A DNA stretch of 7,091 nt from Treponema sp. (GCA_016282455.1 JAEEKM010000148.1:1-7091), one strand, 5' to 3'. Shown: positions 1-6,871, counted from the stretch's first letter. The notes: a model not told the origin generated them from the sequence alone. Translations and numbers: made by a program.

Positions 1-813
1 CTTAACAACGATCTGCTGCTTACCTCTGTTTGTTTCTTCGATCTCACAGACAGATCTTACGATTACCTTTCCGGTACCTTTTCTGTATGCTTCCCTTGCT
101 CCGTTTTTACCCATGATAAGGGCTCCGGTCGGGAAGTCAGGACCTTTTACGGTCTTGATCAGCTCTTCGATATCAATGTCAGGATCGTCGATGATCTGCA
201 CACATGCGTCGATAACATCGCTGAGATTGTGCGGCGGAATGGATGTAGCCATACCTACCGCGATACCGTTACTTCCATTGACCAGAAGGTTTGGAATACG
301 TGAAGGCAGTACCGTCGGTTCCTTTTCTTCTTCATCGAAGTTCGGAACAAAATCTACGGTTTCTTTGTCCAGATCTCGCAGCATTTCCAGCGCCATCGGG
401 GACATTCTTGCCTCGGTGTAACGCATTGCTGCCGCGCCGTCTCCGTCCATGGAACCGAAGTTTCCGTGTCCGTCCACCAGCGGGTATCTCATATTAAAAC
501 CCTGAGCCAGTCTTACCATGGCATCATATATCGAGCTGTCGCCGTGAGGGTGGTATTTACCCATTACTTCACCCACGATACGGGCTGATTTTTTATGTGG
601 TTTGTCCGGGGTTACACCCAGCTCGCTCATTCCGTAAAGAATTCTTCTGTGAACCGGCTTGAGGCCGTCTCTTACATCCGGAAGAGCTCTTCCTACGATA
701 ACGCTCATCGCATAGTCGATGTAGGAGTTTTTCATTTCATCGTGAATTTCGTGCTGGATCATTTTCTGGTCTTCCAGCAGCGGCATCACTTGTGTCTTGT
801 TGTCCTTCGCCAT
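1..813 (-). CDS. gyrA: DNA gyrase subunit A, N-terminal 271 residues (partial, runs off the left edge)
   Basis: GyrA is the DNA breakage-reunion subunit of the A2B2 gyrase, which introduces negative supercoils using ATP hydrolysed by GyrB. The reading frame is open from the ATG at 813-811 to base 1 with no stop. It begins MAKDNKTQVMPLLED, about ten residues longer at the N-terminus than E. coli GyrA. The winged-helix region carries YHPHGDSSIYDAM (residues 87-99) and the catalytic tyrosine in AAMRYTEAR (Tyr132, equivalent to E. coli Tyr122). The conserved block PSRIPNLLVNG to IPPHNL spans about 170-197. The quinolone-region positions equivalent to E. coli Ser83 and Asp87 are Ser93 and Asp97, the usual susceptible residues. 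The start is supported by a perfect Shine-Dalgarno AAAGGAGG (822-829) eight bases upstream. The gene follows the gyrB stop by 17 bases with no promoter between, so it is co-transcribed with gyrB. The rest of the breakage-reunion domain and the C-terminal DNA-wrapping domain lie outside the window. Confidence 0.98.
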   Translation of the reverse strand, partial: MAKDNKTQVMPLLEDQKMIQHEIHDEMKNSYIDYAMSVIVGRALPDVRDGLKPVHRRILYGMSELGVTPDKPHKKSARIVGEVMGKYHPHGDSSIYDAMVRLAQGFNMRYPLVDGHGNFGSMDGDGAAAMRYTEARMSPMALEMLRDLDKETVDFVPNFDEEEKEPTVLPSRIPNLLVNGSNGIAVGMATSIPPHNLSDVIDACVQIIDDPDIDIEELIKTVKGPDFPTGALIMGKNGAREAYRKGTGKVIVRSVCEIEETNRGKQQIVVK

Positions 814-830
814 TTCAAACTCCTCCTTTC

Positions 831-2753
831 CTATACATCAAGCGTTGCATATTTTGCATTTTCTTCGATAAACTTCTTGCGAGGCGGTACCTTGTCGCCC
901 ATGAGAATTGTGAAAATCTCATCCGCAGCGGTAGCATCATCCATGGTAATCTGCACCAGAGTTCTCTTGGTGTAATCCATGGTGGTATCCCAAAGCTGCT
1001 CTGCGTCCATTTCGCCCAGGCCCTTGTAACGCTGAATATCCGCTTTTCCCGGCTTGTCGGCCAGCTCTGCCAAAAGCTTTTCCTGTTCTTTGTCGGAGTA
1101 AGTGTAGTAAACATCCTTACCCTTCTTCACCTGGAAAAGTGGCGGCTGGGCAGCATAAACATAGCCGTTTTCGATAAGCGGCGTCATGTATCTGAAGAAG
1201 AACGTGAGGAGCAATGTTCTGATGTGGGCTCCGTCCACGTCCGCATCTGTCATGATGATGATCTTGTGGTATCTGAGCTTTTCAAGGTTGAAATCCGCAC
1301 CGATACCGCAGCCAAATGCCGTGATCATGTTCTTGATTTCTTCTGAATTTAAGATTTTGTCCAGTCTGGCCTTTTCTACATTGAGGATCTTGCCTCGAAG
1401 CGGCAGGATGGCTTGTCTCTTTCTGTCTCTTCCGTCCTTAGCGGAGCCGCCGGCGGAATCACCCTCGACCAGATAGATTTCGCAGATGCTCGGATCTTTT
1501 TCGGAGCAATCTGCCAGCTTACCCGGAAGTGAGAAGCTGTCAAGCACACTCTTTCTTCTGGTGAGTTCTCTTGCTTTTCTTGCTGCCTCTCTTGCACGTG
1601 AAGCGCGCAGGCATTTGTCGATGATGATCTTGGCCTGTGCCGGATTTTCCTCGAGGAAAGCTGTCAGGTTTTCAGTGGTAGTTGTCTCCACAAAACCTCT
1701 CATTTCAGGATTTCCAAGCTTTGTCTTGGTCTGTCCTTCAAATTCAGGCTCCTGCAGTTTTACCGAAATAACGGCTGTCAGACCTTCTCTTACGTCCTCT
1801 CCTGTAAGAGGATCGTCCTTGTCCTTTAAGAAATTATTCTTTCTTGCATAATCGTTGAACACCTTGGTAAGAGCGGTCTTGAAGCCCACCATGTGGGTAC
1901 CGCCTTCCGGTGTACTGATATTATTGGCATAGGAAAGAAGGAGCTCATTATATCTGTCAGTGTACTGCATTGCAATTTCCACTTCGAGCTCTTCTCTTAT
2001 ATATTCAAAATAAATGATGTCAGGGTGGATGGCTTCTTTGTTTTCATTCTGGAACTTTACAAATTCCTTGATTCCGCCTTCATAATGGAATTCTTCCTTA
2101 TTTTTGCGACCTTCTCTTTTGTCTTCCAGAGTGATTTTGATGCCTTTGTTGAGGAATGCCATTTCTCTCAGGCGATGCTGGAGAGTGGAGTAGTCGTAGA
2201 TAGTTTCCTCGAAAATTTCAGGGTCCGGCCAGAATCTTGTCTTGGATCCTGTCTTTCTGGACTCTCCGATTTCAGTCATTTTTTCTACGGTCTTGCCTCT
2301 TTCGAATGCAATCTTGTAGACTTTTCCGCCTCTTTTTACTTCTACTTCCATTCTTGTGGAAAGGGCATTTACTACAGATGCACCTACACCGTGGAGACCG
2401 CCGGATACTTTATATCCTCCGCCGCCGAATTTACCGCCGGCATGAAGCACAGTATGAATAACTTCAACAGCCGGAATTCCCATCTTAGGATGGATATCTA
2501 CAGGCATACCACGGCCGTCGTCTTCCACTTCTATGGAATTGTCACTGTGAATCGTGACATTGATATTTTTGCAATATCCCGCCAGCGCTTCGTCCACGGA
2601 GTTATCCACGATTTCATAAACCAGATGATGGAGACCCCTCGGACCTGTGGAACCGATGTACATTCCCGGTCTTTTTCTTACAGGATCAAGACCTTCAAGT
2701 ACCTGTATCTGTTCCGCGCCATATTTTTGAACATTCTTTTCGTTTTCTGACAT
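831..2753 (-). CDS. gyrB: DNA gyrase subunit B
   Basis: GyrB is the ATPase subunit of gyrase and supplies the energy and the metal-binding site for DNA cleavage. At 640 residues it is full length for the Gram-positive type, which lacks the large insertion of the E. coli protein. The GHKL ATPase domain shows EIVDNSVDEA (Glu47 as the likely catalytic base, Asn51 for Mg), VEDDGRGMP (Asp78) and the glycine-rich ATP lid HAGGKFGGGGYKVSGGLHG (104-122). The transducer domain has the lysine loop QTKTKLGN (341-348). The TOPRIM domain has LVEGDSAGGSAKDGRDRKRQ (Glu430) and MTDADVDGAHI (Asp503, Asp505, Asp507). The C-terminal tail has QRYKGLGEMDAEQLWDTTM (574-592). The ATG at 2753-2751 has an AAAGGA Shine-Dalgarno seven bases upstream. 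A consensus promoter lies upstream and a terminator separates it from recF, so gyrB heads the gyrB-gyrA operon. G+C content is clearly higher than in recF, dnaN and dnaA. Confidence 0.99.
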   Translation of the reverse strand: MSENEKNVQKYGAEQIQVLEGLDPVRKRPGMYIGSTGPRGLHHLVYEIVDNSVDEALAGYCKNINVTIHSDNSIEVEDDGRGMPVDIHPKMGIPAVEVIHTVLHAGGKFGGGGYKVSGGLHGVGASVVNALSTRMEVEVKRGGKVYKIAFERGKTVEKMTEIGESRKTGSKTRFWPDPEIFEETIYDYSTLQHRLREMAFLNKGIKITLEDKREGRKNKEEFHYEGGIKEFVKFQNENKEAIHPDIIYFEYIREELEVEIAMQYTDRYNELLLSYANNISTPEGGTHMVGFKTALTKVFNDYARKNNFLKDKDDPLTGEDVREGLTAVISVKLQEPEFEGQTKTKLGNPEMRGFVETTTTENLTAFLEENPAQAKIIIDKCLRASRAREAARKARELTRRKSVLDSFSLPGKLADCSEKDPSICEIYLVEGDSAGGSAKDGRDRKRQAILPLRGKILNVEKARLDKILNSEEIKNMITAFGCGIGADFNLEKLRYHKIIIMTDADVDGAHIRTLLLTFFFRYMTPLIENGYVYAAQPPLFQVKKGKDVYYTYSDKEQEKLLAELADKPGKADIQRYKGLGEMDAEQLWDTTMDYTKRTLVQITMDDATAADEIFTILMGDKVPPRKKFIEENAKYATLDV

Positions 2754-2770
2754 CTCTTTTTCCTTTCATT

Positions 2771-2799
2771 TGTGGGGCTTAAAAATATCTATACCCACA
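2771..2799 (-). promoter_or_regulatory. Hairpin at the 5' end of the gyrB leader
   Basis: Read on the minus strand, TGTGGG (2799-2794) is complementary to CCCACA (2776-2771), giving a six-base-pair GC-containing stem with a 17-base AT-rich loop. The predicted transcription start, about seven bases past the -10 box, falls at about 2801, so the hairpin would begin almost at the first base of the mRNA and end just before the Shine-Dalgarno. A structure there could protect the mRNA from 5'-end decay or influence translation. The pairing is visible; the function is inference. Confidence 0.4.
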
Positions 2800-2807
2800 C
2801 AAAGTAA

Positions 2808-2836
2808 ATTATAAGACAAAAATCATTATTTTTCAA
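2808..2836 (-). promoter_or_regulatory. gyrB promoter (sigma-A type)
   Basis: On the minus strand, TTGAAA (2836-2831) and a perfect TATAAT (2813-2808) are separated by exactly 17 bases, a near-consensus housekeeping promoter. It sits between the recF terminator and the gyrB start, predicting a leader of about 48 bases. It explains how gyrB-gyrA can be expressed apart from dnaA-dnaN-recF. The discriminator after the -10 is AT-rich, which may matter because gyrase promoters in many bacteria respond to supercoiling; that response is not visible in the sequence. Confidence 0.8.
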
Positions 2837-2881
2837 TAAAATATGCCTTAAAATCAAAAATTAAAGCCTTAAAAATAATAA

Positions 2882-2916
2882 AAGAACTGGAATATATACC
2901 AGATATTCCAGTTCTT
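2882..2916 (-). terminator. Rho-independent terminator after recF, possibly bidirectional
   Basis: AAGAACTGGAATA (2882-2894) and TATTCCAGTTCTT (2904-2916) form a perfect 13-base-pair stem. One more pair is possible (2895 with 2903), leaving a seven-base loop. On the minus strand it is followed by a T-rich run (TTATTATTTTT) that ends the dnaA-dnaN-recF transcript about 45 bases past the recF stop. On the plus strand the stem is also followed by T-rich sequence, so it may act in both directions. It lies upstream of the gyrB promoter and so insulates the two units. Confidence 0.85.
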
Positions 2917-2960
2917 ATTTTTAATTATATTTTGTTTTACTTTTTCTCTTTACAAAATTT

Positions 2961-4052
2961 CTATTCCGCAGCAGATCCACTGTTGATTTTGAAGACTTTT
3001 CCTCCCTTAAAAGAATCTTTTACATCTTCGTAAAGTTCCGTGGTGGAAATAAAAATCTGCACTCCTTTAAATGAATTAATCATATAGGACTGGCGTTCTC
3101 CGTCAAGCTCAGACATTACATCATCGAGAAGAAGTATAGGATTTTCTCCCGTACCTTCTTTGATCATTGTAATTTCAGAAAGCTTTAATGCGAGCGCTGC
3201 GGTTCTTTGCTGGCCTTGAGATCCGAAATGCCTGATATCCACATCGTCTATACTCAGATAAATATCATCTTTGTGAGGTCCTCTTGTAGTGTGATGCGCT
3301 TTTATATCAGCTTCCAGGGATTCGCCCAATGCATCGTAGAAAAGATTTCGCTGTTCATTCTGATTTTCAACAAAATTGATATTAGGCTCATATTTTACAT
3401 TGAGGGATTCTTTATTTCCGGTAATATCCTCATGTATGGCCTTGCTGACCTTTGCCATCCTTTCGATAAAATAATTTCTTTCTTTTATCAAAGGAACTCC
3501 GTATTTAACCAGCTCGTCATTCCATGAAAGAATCAGGTTTTTATCAAAATTAGGTTCTTTCAAAAGTGAATTTCTCTGCATGAGAGCTTTTTTATACTTT
3601 GAAAGATAGATGTTGTATGAAGATTTGATCTGGCAAAGCTCGCGATTTAAAAATCTTCTGCGCTTTTCAGGTTCTTCTTTTACTATTTTCATGTCTTCCG
3701 GAGAAAAAATCACAATATAGACGGTCTTTAGAAGATCGGATGATTTTTTAACAGGTACTCCGTCGATCTTTGCAGCCTTTGAATTTTTGGCAATGGCTAC
3801 TTCTACTTTTGTATCTTCTCCTTCTTTATTCGCCAGCATTTCTATACGGCAAAATTCTTTATCAAAACCTATCATTTCATTATCTTTTGAGGTTCTGAAA
3901 CTTTTACCGCATGAAGTTACATAAATAGCTTCAAGAAGATTTGTTTTTCCTTGAGCATTGTTTCCAAGTATAAGATTTATTTTTTCATCAAAATCTATAC
4001 TTAAATTCTCGTAGTTTCTGAAATTTTCAAGAGTTAAGTGTTTTACGTACAT
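2961..4052 (-). CDS. recF: DNA replication and repair protein RecF
   Basis: RecF is an SMC-like ATPase that, with RecO and RecR, loads RecA onto SSB-coated single-stranded gaps and helps restart stalled forks. At 363 residues it is of normal length. The N-terminus MYVKHLTLENFRNYE is typical of the family. The Walker A motif is GNNAQGKT (30-37), the conserved segment RGPHKDD lies at about 257-263, the ABC-type signature is FGSQGQQRT (276-284), and Walker B with the D-loop is ILLLDDVMSELD (306-317). The ATG (4052-4050) is one base past the dnaN stop (TAA-A-ATG), and no clear Shine-Dalgarno is visible in the last codons of dnaN. Translation probably depends on reinitiation by ribosomes finishing dnaN. 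The S4-domain gene (rlbA/yaaA) often found between dnaN and recF in Bacillota is missing here. The gene is AT-rich like dnaN and dnaA. Confidence 0.98.
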   Translation of the reverse strand: MYVKHLTLENFRNYENLSIDFDEKINLILGNNAQGKTNLLEAIYVTSCGKSFRTSKDNEMIGFDKEFCRIEMLANKEGEDTKVEVAIAKNSKAAKIDGVPVKKSSDLLKTVYIVIFSPEDMKIVKEEPEKRRRFLNRELCQIKSSYNIYLSKYKKALMQRNSLLKEPNFDKNLILSWNDELVKYGVPLIKERNYFIERMAKVSKAIHEDITGNKESLNVKYEPNINFVENQNEQRNLFYDALGESLEADIKAHHTTRGPHKDDIYLSIDDVDIRHFGSQGQQRTAALALKLSEITMIKEGTGENPILLLDDVMSELDGERQSYMINSFKGVQIFISTTELYEDVKDSFKGGKVFKINSGSAAE

Positions 4053-4053
4053 T

Positions 4054-5169
4054 TTAGTTAGTGATACGAACAGGTAAAATCAGATATTCGTATTTTTCTC
4101 CATTTATAGATTTTAAGAGACATGGGTTGATGCTGGCTTTGAACTCCAGTAATACCTTTTCCTCATCCACTACTTTCAGTACGTCCAAAATATATTTGGA
4201 ATTAAATCCTATCTTAAGATCATTTCCTTCTTTTTCGATTTCTATTTCTTCTCTTACATTACCTTCTTCCGATTTTGAAGTAATGATAAGTTTATTATCT
4301 TCGATATTGAAAATGATAAGATTGTTTCTCCCTTCTTTTGCAAGTAGAGAAGCTCTTTCGATAGAATCCATCAGGAAGTTTCTGTTTATAACAACTTTTG
4401 TTTCACTTTCTTTTGGAATAATATCTCTATACTTTATAAATTCTCCCTCGAGAAGTCTTATAATAATCTTGGTATTTTCAAGAAGAAGCATTGCTTTCTT
4501 TGAAGAAATCACCATCTTGATGTCACTTTCTTCTTCAATATCCATGATTATTTTATTCACATCATTTAGTATTTTTGCTGCTATTATGGTATTTCTTTCA
4601 ATATTTTCGCCCATAAGAGTGCGGCTTATAGCCATTCTGAAACCGTCAAGAGCTACCATATTAAATTTCCCGCCAACCATCTCAAGAAGCACACCTACTA
4701 TTACTCCTTTTGATTCATCTATGCTGGCAGAAAAGGAAGTTTTTCTTATCATATCCTTAAATTCTTCTTTTTTAAGGTATACTGTATCGGAATTTTCTTC
4801 AATTTCTCCTATTCCCGGAAATTCATCGGCAGAAAGTCCTACGATTTTGAATTCAGAAGAAGATGACTTAATAACTATATTTCCTTCTTCCTGTTCTTCC
4901 ACCATAATATCTTCATTAGGAAGTCTTCTGATGATATCTCCAAAAAGTCTGGCCATAACAACAGTAGAACCCGGTTCTTCCACTTCTACATCTTCTATTA
5001 CTTTTTCAATACTTATATCAAGATCTGATGCAGTAAGTATAAGTTTTCCTGTTTCTGTTGCATTTATAAGAATGCCTCTAAGGATGTTGATTGTAGTTTT
5101 GGTGCTGACTGCTTTTGAAACAGTGTTCAGAGCTTTTGCCAAAACATGCTGGTTACAAGTAAATTTCAT
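4054..5169 (-). CDS. dnaN: DNA polymerase III beta subunit (sliding clamp)
   Basis: DnaN forms the ring-shaped dimer that encircles DNA, tethers the replicative polymerase and serves as a docking platform for repair and regulatory proteins. The 371 residues match the family length and divide into three clamp domains of about 120 residues each. The N-terminus MKFTCNQHVLAKALNTVSKA is typical, as are AADEFP-like LSADEFPGI (112-120), ALDGFRMAISR (173-183) and the C-terminal YLILPVRI (362-369), which lines the peptide-binding pocket used by clamp partners. The ATG at 5169-5167 is preceded by a GGAGG Shine-Dalgarno (5179-5183) nine bases away. It lies 184 bases after dnaA, in the same direction, and its stop is one base from the recF start. 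Transcription may come from the dnaA promoter, with a possible extra promoter in the dnaA-dnaN gap. Confidence 0.98.
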   Translation of the reverse strand: MKFTCNQHVLAKALNTVSKAVSTKTTINILRGILINATETGKLILTASDLDISIEKVIEDVEVEEPGSTVVMARLFGDIIRRLPNEDIMVEEQEEGNIVIKSSSSEFKIVGLSADEFPGIGEIEENSDTVYLKKEEFKDMIRKTSFSASIDESKGVIVGVLLEMVGGKFNMVALDGFRMAISRTLMGENIERNTIIAAKILNDVNKIIMDIEEESDIKMVISSKKAMLLLENTKIIIRLLEGEFIKYRDIIPKESETKVVINRNFLMDSIERASLLAKEGRNNLIIFNIEDNKLIITSKSEEGNVREEIEIEKEGNDLKIGFNSKYILDVLKVVDEEKVLLEFKASINPCLLKSINGEKYEYLILPVRITN

Positions 5170-5218
5170 TAGCTGTTCCCTCCGGGCTTAGTTGTTTAAA
5201 TTTTAAAGTATTATTAAT

Positions 5219-5224
5219 ATTATA
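5219..5224 (-). promoter_or_regulatory. Possible dnaN promoter -10 box
   Basis: A perfect TATAAT lies on the minus strand 50 bases upstream of the dnaN ATG. No good -35 is present at 16-18 bases; the sequence there is ATTTTT-like, and a consensus-type DnaA box (5237-5245) fills the interval. If this is a promoter it is a weak or DnaA-modulated one. In such AT-rich DNA a lone TATAAT can also occur by chance. Confidence 0.35.
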
Positions 5225-5236
5225 GCTTGTTAATTC

Positions 5237-5245
5237 TGTGGAAAA
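5237..5245 (-). other. DnaA box (TTTTCCACA)
   Basis: On the minus strand this nonamer fits the relaxed DnaA-box consensus TTWTNCACA at every position. It is the best box in the dnaA-dnaN gap and lies beyond the AT-rich segment and just upstream of the possible dnaN -10. Confidence 0.65.
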
Positions 5246-5301
5246 ATGCCTTATTTATATAAAAATCAATGTAGTAGCAGCATTAATATATCTGTTGATA
5301 A
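5246..5301 (-). other. Candidate DNA unwinding element of oriC with DnaA-trio-like repeats
   Basis: In dnaA-to-dnaN reading direction there is a DnaA-box-like nonamer TTATCAACA (5301-5293, one mismatch to TTWTNCACA), a 12-base AT-rich spacer, then CTG-CTA-CTA (about 5280-5272), then the AT-only stretch TTTTTATATAAATAA (about 5266-5252), and finally the box at 5245-5237. The complementary strand of the triplets reads 3'-GAC-GAT-GAT-5', close to the DnaA-trio motif (3'-GAT-5' repeats) described in B. subtilis, which DnaA binds as single strand to melt the origin. The position between dnaA and dnaN matches the B. subtilis unwinding site. The missing GC-rich cluster between box and triplets, and the imperfect box, keep this tentative. 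Confidence 0.5.
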
Positions 5302-5353
5302 TGTGATTTATTTATAAACAGGATTTTTACAAAAATATTTTAACACATAAAAG

Positions 5354-6706
5354 CTAGGCTTGAATACTATTTTGAAGTTCCTGAATTATTTTTTTAAGTT
5401 CATCGCTTGTTTTAAGCTCTTCACTTATTTTCTTACAGGCGTGAAGCACTGTGGTATGATCCCTTCCACCGAAAAATTCTCCTATTTCAGGAAGAGATTT
5501 TGAAGTAAGTTCTCTGCAAAGATACATTGCTATCTGTCTTGGATAAGCCAGAGTTCTGACACGCTTTGAAGATTCAATGTCAGCCACCTTTATATCAAAG
5601 TATTTGCAAACTTTCTTCTTTATATTAGTTGGATTTATTTCTTCTTCCTGACCTTCGAAAAGTTCTTTGAGAGCTTTTCTTGCAAAAGTCATATTGATTT
5701 CCTGATGCAAAAGATCCGAGAAAGAAATAACTCTTGTAAATGCACCTTCCAATTCTCTTACATTTGAAGGAACTTTTTCAGCAATAAAATCAATAACTTC
5801 TTTTATATCGTCGTTTACTTCAATTCCTGCATTATTTGCATTATTTAAAAGAATAGCAACTCTTGTTTCAAAATCAGGAGCTGAAATATCAGCTACCATA
5901 TTCCAGGAAAATCTGGATCTTAATCTTTCTTCTATTTTTGTGAGCTTATTAGGAGCTTTATCAGAAGAAATTACAATCTGCTTTTTCAGTCCGAAAAGAT
6001 ACTCAAAAGTATTGAAAAATTCTTCCTGTGTGGAGTTCTTCCCCTCTAAAAATTGAATATCGTCGATCAAAAGAACATCTATGTCTCTGTATTTACTGCG
6101 AAATTCGTTCATGTTGTGGATGTTATTGATTGAATTACTTCTCATAGCCGTAATCAGCTCATTTGTAAACATCTCAGTGGAAACATAAAGAATTTTTTTA
6201 TTACTGTTTTTTAAAATATAATGTCCGATGGCATGCATCAGGTGTGTTTTACCAAGGCCGGAATCACCATACAAAAAAAGAGGATTGTAAGAATCCGACG
6301 GAAATTGAGCAACAGCAAGCGCTGCAGCATGTGCCATCTGATTGGTTGGACCTACTACAAAATTTTCAAAACTGTACTTAGGATTGAGATATTTTTCATC
6401 TGTATAAAGAGAATCTTCCTTTTGATTTCCGTTAAGAACAGGTTCTTCCTGCTGCTCGGAAACAGAAATGCTGTATTTTTCATTAAAAACTACAGCAACA
6501 GATCTTTCAATCAATTCTTTATATCTCTTAGAAATGATATCATAGATAATTTTTGAATTAGCTGTGATATAGAAAATCTTCTGTTGCTCATCAATTCTCT
6601 TTGGAACGAGATTTTCAATCCAAGTACTGAAAGCAACCGGAGTGATTTCCTCTTTAATAATATTGAGAACTTCTTCCCATTTTAGTCTTAATTCCTGATT
6701 AGTCAT
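5354..6706 (-). CDS. dnaA: Chromosomal replication initiator protein DnaA
   Basis: DnaA is the AAA+ ATPase that binds DnaA boxes at oriC, melts the unwinding element and recruits the helicase; it also acts as a transcription factor. The 450 residues contain all four domains. Domain I (about 1-80, with FSTWIENL at 26-33) mediates self-interaction and helicase contact. Domain II (about 81-110) is a short acidic, polar linker. The AAA+ domain III has Walker A GDSGLGKT (147-154), Walker B VLLIDD (211-216), the arginine-finger box RLRSRF (261-266, Arg265 expected) and sensor 2 VRELEG (316-321, Arg317). Domain IV (about 355-450) ends in the DNA-binding signature GGRDHTTVLHAC (413-424). The GDSG Walker A replaces the GGVG or GGTG of B. 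subtilis and E. coli but keeps GKT. The ATG at 6706-6704 has an AAAGGA Shine-Dalgarno seven bases upstream. DnaA boxes flank the gene on both sides. Confidence 0.99.
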   Translation of the reverse strand: MTNQELRLKWEEVLNIIKEEITPVAFSTWIENLVPKRIDEQQKIFYITANSKIIYDIISKRYKELIERSVAVVFNEKYSISVSEQQEEPVLNGNQKEDSLYTDEKYLNPKYSFENFVVGPTNQMAHAAALAVAQFPSDSYNPLFLYGDSGLGKTHLMHAIGHYILKNSNKKILYVSTEMFTNELITAMRSNSINNIHNMNEFRSKYRDIDVLLIDDIQFLEGKNSTQEEFFNTFEYLFGLKKQIVISSDKAPNKLTKIEERLRSRFSWNMVADISAPDFETRVAILLNNANNAGIEVNDDIKEVIDFIAEKVPSNVRELEGAFTRVISFSDLLHQEINMTFARKALKELFEGQEEEINPTNIKKKVCKYFDIKVADIESSKRVRTLAYPRQIAMYLCRELTSKSLPEIGEFFGGRDHTTVLHACKKISEELKTSDELKKIIQELQNSIQA

Positions 6707-6735
6707 AATGGTATCCTTTATTGCGAAGTGTATGG

Positions 6736-6755
6736 GTGAAATGTGCGCTTTTCAC
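6736..6755 (-). promoter_or_regulatory. Small hairpin in the dnaA leader
   Basis: GTGAAA (6736-6741) and TTTCAC (6750-6755) can form a six-base-pair stem with an eight-base loop in the predicted dnaA 5' leader, some 10-30 bases upstream of the Shine-Dalgarno. It is too weak to call a terminator and no T-run follows. Function unknown. Confidence 0.3.
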
Positions 6756-6760
6756 TCACG

Positions 6761-6775
6761 GGTTATATTATAACC
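6761..6775. repeat. Inverted repeat overlapping the dnaA -10 box
   Basis: GGTTATA and TATAACC are perfect complements around a single central base. The minus-strand -10 TATAAT (6772-6767) lies within it. It could be an operator for a dimeric repressor or simply a by-product of two TATA-like sequences; nothing in the sequence names a binding protein. Confidence 0.5.
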
Positions 6776-6796
6776 GAAAAAGTTATCCACAAGCAA
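6767..6796 (-). promoter_or_regulatory. dnaA promoter with a DnaA box in its spacer
   Basis: On the minus strand, TTGCTT (6796-6791) and a perfect TATAAT (6772-6767) are 18 bases apart, a plausible housekeeping promoter. The predicted start is near 6760, giving a leader of about 54 bases. The perfect DnaA box at 6783-6791 lies in the spacer and touches the -35, so bound DnaA should hinder RNA polymerase. DnaA autorepression through boxes at its own promoter is known in B. subtilis and E. coli; its use here is inferred from the layout. Confidence 0.65.
6783..6791 (+). other. DnaA box, perfect (TTATCCACA)
   Basis: This is an exact match to the strong DnaA-box consensus. It faces the one-mismatch box at 6796-6804 and lies inside the dnaA promoter, so it can serve both in origin assembly and in control of dnaA. 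Confidence 0.85.
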
Positions 6797-6871
6797 GTGG
6801 AAAAATAAAAGTATTTTTTAAAAAACATTTATTAAAAATTTATAAAGTTATCCACCATCTGTGTATATCTT

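Noticed and set aside
523..540. Possible quinolone-resistance change in gyrA
   Set aside because: The two key positions are Ser93 and Asp97, the ordinary susceptible residues.
1186..1476. Plus-strand open frame of 96 codons opposite the gyrB TOPRIM region
   Set aside because: It is a shadow of gyrB with no independent signals.
2602..2610. TTATCCACG, a near-perfect DnaA box inside gyrB
   Set aside because: It is the reverse complement of codons for the conserved GyrB segment VDNSVDE, so protein conservation explains it, and it stands alone far from the origin cluster.
1893..2750. Long plus-strand open frame of 285 codons opposite gyrB
   Set aside because: It is antisense to the conserved GyrB ATPase region, resembles no protein family I know and has no credible translation signals.
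4061..5191. Plus-strand open frame of 376 codons opposite dnaN
   Set aside because: It is the mirror of dnaN; its serine, isoleucine and phenylalanine richness comes from reading AT-rich codons on the opposite strand.
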